Assembly (NCBI RefSeq): GCF_046233715.1
Contig: NZ_JBJNRJ010000006.1
Location: 86,946 to 150,945 of the forward strand
Source of the DNA: Trujillonella humicola
GTDB lineage: Bacteria; Actinomycetota; Actinomycetes; Mycobacteriales; Geodermatophilaceae
Direction of reading: 5' to 3'
Length of the DNA: 64,000 nucleotides
Shown: positions 58,336 to 64,000 of the stretch, in pieces
Position numbering within the stretch: position 1 is the stretch's first letter
How the letters are laid out: each line of letters begins with the position of its first letter
Notes under the pieces: model-generated
Seen by the model: the letters and a program-made list of their open reading frames with translations, nothing else
Told to the model about the DNA's origin: nothing
Databases searched by the model: none
Position numbers and translations under genes: made by a program

Positions 58336-59946
58336 GTGAACGCCTCTCCTCCCCTCGGCGGCGCCTCCCGCCGCCGCTGGTTCGCCGACCGGCCGGTCGC
58401 CGTCAAGATCGGCGCCGCCATCGCCGCCCTCGCCCTCGTGGCCGTCGCGATGGCCGGGCTGGCCGTCTCGCGGATCGGCTCGCTGGACGCCGCCACCGAC
58501 GACATCAACGGCAACGTGGTGAGCCTGGCGGACCTGGCGAACATCCAGCGCTCCTGGCAGGGCGACCGCTCGCGGTACAACTCCCTGGCCCTGGTGCCGG
58601 CCGAGACGCAGGCGGAGATCCGCGCCGATCTGCGCGAGCGCCGCGGCACCCTCGAGTCCCAGCTGGACGCCTACGCCCTGGTGACGGTCAACAAGGAGGC
58701 CTTCGAGCAGTTCCGGGGCCACGTCGACGGCTACTACGCGGTCGCGGAGGGGCAGCTGGTCCCGGCCGCGGCCGCCGGTGACGTGGCCCTGGCCGGCCAG
58801 ATCGTCACCGGGCCCCTGCAGGCCGCCTCGGACGTCATCATGGACGAGTACGCCGCCATGCAGGAGCGCCGCGTGGGCGCCGGGCAGGACGCCACCGACC
58901 ACGCGAGCGACATCGCCGCCTCCGCCGTGCTGACCCTGTGGGTCTTCCTGGCCGCCGGCGTGCTCCTGGCCGCGGGCCTGGCCGTCTACGTCGTCCGGCA
59001 GATCGTCGCGACCGTCCGGTCGGTGCAGGGGTCGGTCGAGGCCCTGGCGCGCGGCGACCTGACCGTGGAGCCCGAGGTGCGCAGCCGGGACGAGCTCGGC
59101 CGCATGGCCCAGGCGCTGGTCACGGCGCAGGAGAGCCTGCGCGGCGTCCTCTCCGGCGTGGCCGGCGCAGCCGACGCGGTGGCGGCGTCGTCGGAGGAGC
59201 TGTCGGCGTCCTCGGCGCAGATCTCCGCGTCGGCGGAGGAGACCTCGGCCCAGTCCGGGGTGGTGAGCTCGGCCGCGGAGGAGGTCAGCCGCAACGTGCA
59301 GACGGTGGCCGCCGGCGCCGAGCAGATGGGTGCCTCGATCCGGGAGATCTCGCAGAACGCGAACGAGGCGGCGCGGGTCGCGGCCGCGGCGGTGGCCGAG
59401 GCCGAGGCGACGACCGGGCAGATCACCAAGCTGGGCGAGTCCTCCCGCGAGATCGGCGACGTCGTCAAGGTCATCACCTCCATCGCGGAGCAGACGAACC
59501 TGCTGGCGCTGAACGCCACCATCGAGGCCGCGCGGGCCGGCGAGGCGGGCAAGGGCTTCGCCGTCGTCGCCAACGAGGTGAAGGAGCTGGCGCAGGAGAC
59601 GGCGAAGGCCACCGAGGACATCGCCCGCCGGGTCGACGCCATCCAGCACGACACCACCGGCGCCGTGGCGGCGATCGGCCGGATCAGCACGGTGATCGGG
59701 CAGATCAACGACTTCCAGCTGACCATCGCCAGCGCGGTGGAGGAGCAGACCGCCACGACCAGCGAGATGAGCCGGTCGGTCGGCGAGGCCGCGCAGGGGT
59801 CGGGGCAGATCGCCGAGAACATCACGGGGGTGTCGGCCGCGGCCGACTCCACCACGCAGGCGCTGACCCAGACGCGCACCGCGGTGGACGAGCTCTCCCG
59901 GATGGCCACCGAGCTGCGCAGCGCGGTCGCCGGGTTCACCTACTGA
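58336..59946 (+). CDS. Methyl-accepting chemotaxis protein 2
   Basis: A 536-residue receptor with two membrane helices (about 27-46 and 195-220), a sensor domain of the four-helix-bundle type (SLADLANIQRSWQGDRSRYN, LVPAETQAEIRADLRERRG), HAMP (VRSVQGSVEALARGDL) and a signalling domain with the standard tip (EQTNLLALNATIEAARAGE). Ends AGFTY. GTG start with CCAGGAG upstream. Its signalling domain differs most from the other three (EAARVAAAAVAEAEATTGQI). Confidence 0.94.
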   Translation: MNASPPLGGASRRRWFADRPVAVKIGAAIAALALVAVAMAGLAVSRIGSLDAATDDINGNVVSLADLANIQRSWQGDRSRYNSLALVPAETQAEIRADLRERRGTLESQLDAYALVTVNKEAFEQFRGHVDGYYAVAEGQLVPAAAAGDVALAGQIVTGPLQAASDVIMDEYAAMQERRVGAGQDATDHASDIAASAVLTLWVFLAAGVLLAAGLAVYVVRQIVATVRSVQGSVEALARGDLTVEPEVRSRDELGRMAQALVTAQESLRGVLSGVAGAADAVAASSEELSASSAQISASAEETSAQSGVVSSAAEEVSRNVQTVAAGAEQMGASIREISQNANEAARVAAAAVAEAEATTGQITKLGESSREIGDVVKVITSIAEQTNLLALNATIEAARAGEAGKGFAVVANEVKELAQETAKATEDIARRVDAIQHDTTGAVAAIGRISTVIGQINDFQLTIASAVEEQTATTSEMSRSVGEAAQGSGQIAENITGVSAAADSTTQALTQTRTAVDELSRMATELRSAVAGFTY

Positions 59947-59952
59947 GCGCTC

Positions 59953-59988
59953 CCCCGGACGCCGAGATGGCCATCTCGGCGTCCGGGG
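59953..59988. terminator. Post-stop palindrome, family 2, copy 2
   Basis: A perfect 36-base palindrome (18-base arm CCCCGGACGCCGAGATGG) starts 6 bases after the chemoreceptor 2 stop. Its inner 22 bases match the palindrome after the flotillin gene. Confidence 0.85.
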
Positions 59989-60276
59989 ACCCCCCGGGTC
60001 GCGAGCCACCGGCTGGGGGTGTGCGTCACCGGCGGGAACCGGAGAAATGGTCACCGTCGGCTGTGCTGTCGCCGTGTCGACAGCGCCGGAACCGGTCACC
60101 GACCCTTCCTGCCGAATTGTCGACACTCGCTCTGGATGCGATATCCGGTCCGGTCCGAGCCGTTTTCGACACGCCGCGCAGAATGCGTGTGCGAAAGGGG
60201 GCGGGAGCCCATTCTGCGTTCCGAACGCGGACCGCCCGCGATCCCCGCCCCCTGTCCCGCTCCTCAGGAGACCGCG
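59989..60276. other. Non-coding region upstream of chemoreceptor 3
   Basis: No gene is supported. Two copies of the 8-base palindrome TGTCGACA lie at 60075-60082 and 60118-60125; another is before chemoreceptor 4 (62135-62142). CTCAGGAG is the ribosome site for the next gene. Confidence 0.5.
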
Positions 60277-61914
60277 ATGTCCGCCCCCGCCCCCCTCTCG
60301 CCCGCCGGCGCCCCCGCGCCCTCCCCGAGCCGCCACCTGTGGGGCGACCGCAGCGTGAAGACGAAGGTCCTCGGCACCGTGGCCGTCGGCGCGCTGGTCA
60401 CGGGTGTCGTCGGGTTCATGGGCCTGCAGGCGCTGGGTGCCTCCGCCGACGCCGCGGACGACCTCTACGCGAGCAACCTGCGCGGCATCGCGGCCGCCGG
60501 CGAGATGGACGTCCTGGTCGGTGACCTGCGGATCAACATCCGCGACACCGTCGTGGGGGCCGACCCCGCCGCCTCCGTCGCGGCGATCGACACGATCGCC
60601 GCGGAGTTCCGGGCGGCCGCCGAGGCCTACCGGGCCACCACCGACGGCGACACCGGCAAGGTCGCCGCTCTCGACGAGATCGTCGCCGACGCCGAGGCGT
60701 ACGTGACCTTCCAGCAGGGCGTGCTGGTGCCGCTCTCCCAGGTCCGGGACTTCGAGAGCTGGATGCAGCAGAACGCCACGCAGGGCGCGCCCCTCGCCCA
60801 GGTCGTCCAGGACGGGATCGACGGGATCCGGGAGGTCGAGTCGGACGAGGCCGCGGCCGTTGCCGCACGGATCCGGGCCGACTACGAGTCGCAGCGCACT
60901 CTCGCGATCGTCCTGATGCTCGCCGGCATCGCGGTCACCGCCGGGCTCGGCTTCTGGATCGCCACCGGCATCGCGCGCCAGGCGGCCCGCGTCGGCCTGG
61001 TCACCGCCGCGCTGTCCCGCGGGGACCTGACCGTGCGGGCCGGCCTCGACACCCGCGACGAGCTCGGCGAGATGGGGCAGGCCCTGGACGCCGCCGTCGT
61101 CGAGCTGCGCGGCGTGATGGCGACGGTGGTGGGTGCGGCGGATGCGGTGGCGGCGTCGTCGGAGGAGTTGTCGGCGTCCTCGGCGCAGATCTCGGCGTCG
61201 GCGGAGGAGACCTCGGCGCAGTCGGGGGTGGTGGCCGGTGCGGCCGATGAGGTGTCGCGCAGCGTGCAGACGGTGGCCGCGGGTGCCGAGCAGATGGGTG
61301 CCTCGATCCGGGAGATCGCGAGCAACGCCGCGGAGGCGTCGGAGGTCGCCGGGCGCGCCGTCGCTGCCGCGGAGACGACGACGGCGACGGTGGCGAAGCT
61401 CGGTGACTCGTCCGCCGAGATCGGGAACGTGGTGAAGGTGATCACCTCGATCGCGGAGCAGACGAACCTGCTGGCGCTGAATGCCACGATCGAGGCGGCG
61501 CGGGCCGGTGAGGCGGGCAAGGGGTTCGCGGTGGTGGCCAACGAGGTGAAGGAGCTGGCGCAGGAGACGGCGAAGGCGACCGAGGACATCGCGCGGCGGG
61601 TGCAGGCGATCCAGGGCGACACGACGGCGGCGGTGGCCGCGATCGGGGAGATCAGCTCGATCGTGGCGCAGATCGCCGACCGGCAGACCACGATCGCCAG
61701 CGCGGTGGAGGAGCAGACGGCGACGACGAACGAGATGGCGCGGTCGGTGAGCGAGGCGGCGCAGGGGTCGGGTCAGATCGCCGACAACATCACCGGGGTG
61801 TCGACGGCGGCGGAGTCCACGACGCAGGCGCTGACCCAGACCCGGACCGCGGTCGACGAGCTGTCCCGGATGGCTGCCGACCTGCGCACCACGGTGGGCC
61901 GCTTCCGCTACTGA
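60277..61914 (+). CDS. Methyl-accepting chemotaxis protein 3
   Basis: A 545-residue receptor. Membrane helices at about 31-50 and 210-230, a sensor of MCP four-helix-bundle type (NLRGIAAAGEMDVLVGDLRI, NIRDTVVGADPAASVAAIDT), HAMP (RVGLVTAALSRGDLTVRAGL) and a signalling domain nearly identical to that of chemoreceptor 4, down to silent codon choices. Ends GRFRY. ATG with CTCAGGAG upstream. An in-frame extension to 60019 is non-coding. Confidence 0.94.
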   Translation: MSAPAPLSPAGAPAPSPSRHLWGDRSVKTKVLGTVAVGALVTGVVGFMGLQALGASADAADDLYASNLRGIAAAGEMDVLVGDLRINIRDTVVGADPAASVAAIDTIAAEFRAAAEAYRATTDGDTGKVAALDEIVADAEAYVTFQQGVLVPLSQVRDFESWMQQNATQGAPLAQVVQDGIDGIREVESDEAAAVAARIRADYESQRTLAIVLMLAGIAVTAGLGFWIATGIARQAARVGLVTAALSRGDLTVRAGLDTRDELGEMGQALDAAVVELRGVMATVVGAADAVAASSEELSASSAQISASAEETSAQSGVVAGAADEVSRSVQTVAAGAEQMGASIREIASNAAEASEVAGRAVAAAETTTATVAKLGDSSAEIGNVVKVITSIAEQTNLLALNATIEAARAGEAGKGFAVVANEVKELAQETAKATEDIARRVQAIQGDTTAAVAAIGEISSIVAQIADRQTTIASAVEEQTATTNEMARSVSEAAQGSGQIADNITGVSTAAESTTQALTQTRTAVDELSRMAADLRTTVGRFRY

Positions 61915-61922
61915 GGAGGGCC

Positions 61923-61997
61923 CTCCCTCGGCGAGATCTGCACACTCGTCACCATCGGCCGCTGATGGCGTCCACTGTGCAGATCTCGCCGGGGGAG
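61923..61997. terminator. Long hairpin after chemoreceptor 3
   Basis: A 22-base stem (61923-61944 with 61976-61997, one G-T wobble; core GGCGAGATCTGCACA) encloses a 31-base loop with a second small stem CCATC/GATGG. It begins 8 bases after the stop. It is much longer than an ordinary terminator. Confidence 0.8.
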
Positions 61998-62060
61998 CGG
62001 GGCGTCAGCGGGCGAGGCCGCTGTACGTCCCCGGACGGGGGATCGGCGATCGTCATGACC

Positions 62061-62094
62061 CAGGAGCGCCCGGCCAGCCGGCCGGGCGCTCCTG
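62061..62094. terminator. Second hairpin between chemoreceptors 3 and 4
   Basis: A perfect 14-bp stem (62061-62074 CAGGAGCGCCCGGC with 62081-62094) has a 6-base loop. It probably ends transcription before chemoreceptor 4. The rest of 62095-62314 holds TGTCGACA (62135-62142) and no gene. Confidence 0.75.
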
Positions 62095-62314
62095 CGCATT
62101 CCCTGCAGACGGCGCCGCCTTTCGCCGCCCGTGCTGTCGACAAATCCGAGCGGGAAGGGCGCTCGTCGACATTTCTCGGTCATGGCGGGCGACACACTTC
62201 GAGAACGCGGCTCCGGATCGGCTGGAATGGAGACGATATGTGTCGCAGCGGCGCAGTCCGGCTGCAATCTGTCGCACTTCGGCCCCACCCCCCAGTCATC
62301 CCAGGAGGACCACC

Positions 62315-63922
62315 ATGAGCCGCTCGCCGAGCAGGCTGCGATTCCGCGACCTCGGTGTCACGGTCAAGATGACGTGCGCGGTCGCCGTCGTCGCGGTCGT
62401 CGCCGGCGTCGTCGGCATCCTCGGCATCTCCGCGCTGTCCACCGCAGCGGAGCGAACCGAGTCGATGTACCGGAACAGCACGGTCGGCACCCATCTGGTC
62501 CAGGAGATGCGCTTCCAGTACATCTCCTACCGGATGGCCTCACTCGCGCGGACGAGTGCGCCGAACCCCGAGGCCGTCCGGACCGCGGAGGAGCAGCGGG
62601 ACGCCGCCGAGGCCGCCCTGCTCGCCGCGGCGGAGCGGCTCCGGGCCGAGACGGAGCTGACGCCGGCGATGGTCGGCAGCCTGGACCGGGTCCTGGCCGA
62701 CTGGGAGACCTACATGCGGCTGGCCGCGCAGGCCAACGCCTTTGCCGCCGCCGGCCAGACGGAGGAGTTCAACGACGTCCGGCTCAACCAGATCCCCCCG
62801 GTGAGCGGGCGGATCGTCGACGAGCTGGCCGCGCTCTCACAGCTGGAGCAGGAGACGGCGTCGGCCAACGCCGCGACCGCGCACGAGGCCTACGAGTCGA
62901 CCCGCACCGTGCAGCTGGTCGTCGTGGTCGTCGGGAGCGTCTTCGGGCTCTCTCTGGGGATCGCCGTCGCCCGGTCGCTCACCCGGGTCATCAACCGGGT
63001 CCGTCACTCGGTGGAGCGGCTTGCGGAGGGTGACCTGACCCATCCGGTCGGGGTCGACCAGCGGGACGAGGTCGGGCAGATGGCTGCGGCCCTGACCCAC
63101 GCCCAGGGCAACCTGCGCGGGCTGATGGCATCGGTGGTGGCCTCGGCGGATGCGGTGGCCGCCTCGTCGGAGGAGTTGTCGGCGTCCTCGGCGCAGATCT
63201 CGGCGGGCGCCGAGGAGACCTCGGCGCAGTCGGCGGTGGTGTCCTCGGCTGCGGAGGAGGTGTCGCGGAACGTGGCCACCGTGGCCGCGGGTGCCGAGCA
63301 GATGGGTGCCTCCATCCGGGAGATCGCGAGCAACGCCGCGGAGGCGTCGGAGGTCGCCGGGCGCGCCGTCGCCGCCGCGGAGACGACGACGGCGACGGTG
63401 GCGAAGCTCGGTGACTCGTCCGCCGAGATCGGGAACGTGGTGAAGGTGATCACCTCGATCGCGGAGCAGACGAACCTGTTGGCGCTGAATGCCACGATCG
63501 AGGCGGCGCGGGCCGGTGAGGCCGGCAAGGGCTTCGCCGTCGTCGCCAACGAGGTCAAGGAGCTGGCCCAGGAGACGGCGAAGGCGACCGAGGACATCGC
63601 GCGGCGGGTGCAGGCGATCCAGGGCGACACCACCGCCGCCGTGACGGCGATCGAGGAGATCAGCTCGATCGTGGCGCAGATCGCCGACCGGCAGACCACC
63701 ATCGCCAGCGCGGTGGAGGAGCAGACGGCGACGACGAACGAGATGTCGCGGTCGGTCCAGGAGGCCGCCGGCGGGACGACGGAGATCGCCGCCAACATCA
63801 CCGGCGTCTCGACCGCCGCCGGGTCGACCACGCAGGCCCTGGCGCAGACGCGTACCGCCGTGGACGAGCTGTCGCGGATGGCTGCCGACCTCCGCACCAC
63901 GGTGGGCCGCTTCAGCTATTGA
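62315..63922 (+). CDS. Methyl-accepting chemotaxis protein 4
   Basis: A 535-residue receptor. Membrane helices at about 17-40 and 193-215, a sensor with Met/Tyr-rich start (TVGTHLVQEMRFQYISYRMA), HAMP (TRVINRVRHSVERLAEGDLT) and a signalling domain with the standard hairpin tip. Ends GRFSY. ATG with CCAGGAGGA upstream, a strong ribosome site. The gene is complete, but the sequence after it is a G homopolymer artefact, so any downstream partner cannot be seen. Confidence 0.94.
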   Translation: MSRSPSRLRFRDLGVTVKMTCAVAVVAVVAGVVGILGISALSTAAERTESMYRNSTVGTHLVQEMRFQYISYRMASLARTSAPNPEAVRTAEEQRDAAEAALLAAAERLRAETELTPAMVGSLDRVLADWETYMRLAAQANAFAAAGQTEEFNDVRLNQIPPVSGRIVDELAALSQLEQETASANAATAHEAYESTRTVQLVVVVVGSVFGLSLGIAVARSLTRVINRVRHSVERLAEGDLTHPVGVDQRDEVGQMAAALTHAQGNLRGLMASVVASADAVAASSEELSASSAQISAGAEETSAQSAVVSSAAEEVSRNVATVAAGAEQMGASIREIASNAAEASEVAGRAVAAAETTTATVAKLGDSSAEIGNVVKVITSIAEQTNLLALNATIEAARAGEAGKGFAVVANEVKELAQETAKATEDIARRVQAIQGDTTAAVTAIEEISSIVAQIADRQTTIASAVEEQTATTNEMSRSVQEAAGGTTEIAANITGVSTAAGSTTQALAQTRTAVDELSRMAADLRTTVGRFSY

Positions 63923-63933
63923 CCGCCGGCCCC

Positions 63934-64000
<67 letters not shown>

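Overview
The window is high-GC actinobacterial DNA, most likely from the Geodermatophilaceae (Blastococcus, Geodermatophilus or Modestobacter type). Three things suggest this: almost all codons end in G or C; many genes start with GTG or have a -10 box directly upstream and no ribosome binding site; and the first 15 kb keeps the gene order known from mycobacteria (ino1, padR regulator, DUF5318 protein, ponA-type PBP, GT87 glycosyltransferase, rpsF, ssb, rpsR, rplI, dnaB). No tRNA, rRNA, CRISPR array, insertion sequence or prophage was seen. The sequence is a draft: a run of 10 N flanked by G homopolymers lies at about 34076-34250, and the last 65 bases are a G homopolymer artefact.

1-14.9 kb, conserved core: inositol phosphate synthase and its PadR regulator, a bifunctional penicillin-binding protein, a membrane glycosyltransferase, a TIM-barrel endonuclease IV-like protein, a surface cupredoxin-like protein, then the rpsF-ssb-rpsR-rplI operon with a likely S6:S18 leader. 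dnaB follows. It carries two large homing-endonuclease inteins, and a perfect LexA box and DnaA-box-like sites lie upstream.

15.3-21.6 kb, an accessory catabolic cluster: esterase, a frameshifted acyl-CoA synthetase, an amidohydrolase overlapping a DUF59-Dabb fusion, a TetR regulator and a medium-chain reductase. 21.6-24.3 kb: an NrtR-like Nudix protein diverges from an SPFH protein that overlaps an NAD-kinase-like gene, with two matching operators between them. This is a candidate NAD-linked module. 24.3-28.9 kb: a DM13 protein, then a desaturase with its ferredoxin-type reductase and a PucR regulator.

29-48 kb, mixed housekeeping and signalling: methyltransferase, DinB polymerase IV, NfeD plus flotillin, a small SNF2-like helicase, AraC-VOC-MmcQ operon, phosphoglucomutase, a PAS-GGDEF cyclase, an HMG-CoA lyase-type enzyme, a flavin reductase, and a LOV-GAF-SpoIIE phosphatase that is probably a blue-light receptor.

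48.3-56.1 kb, stress solutes: aldo/keto reductase, the two N-acetylglutaminylglutamine genes, a CrcB fluoride channel pair and otsA-otsB for trehalose. 56.4-63.9 kb: four tandem methyl-accepting chemotaxis proteins with diverged sensor domains and nearly identical signalling domains. Two families of hairpins recur just after stop codons across the window.
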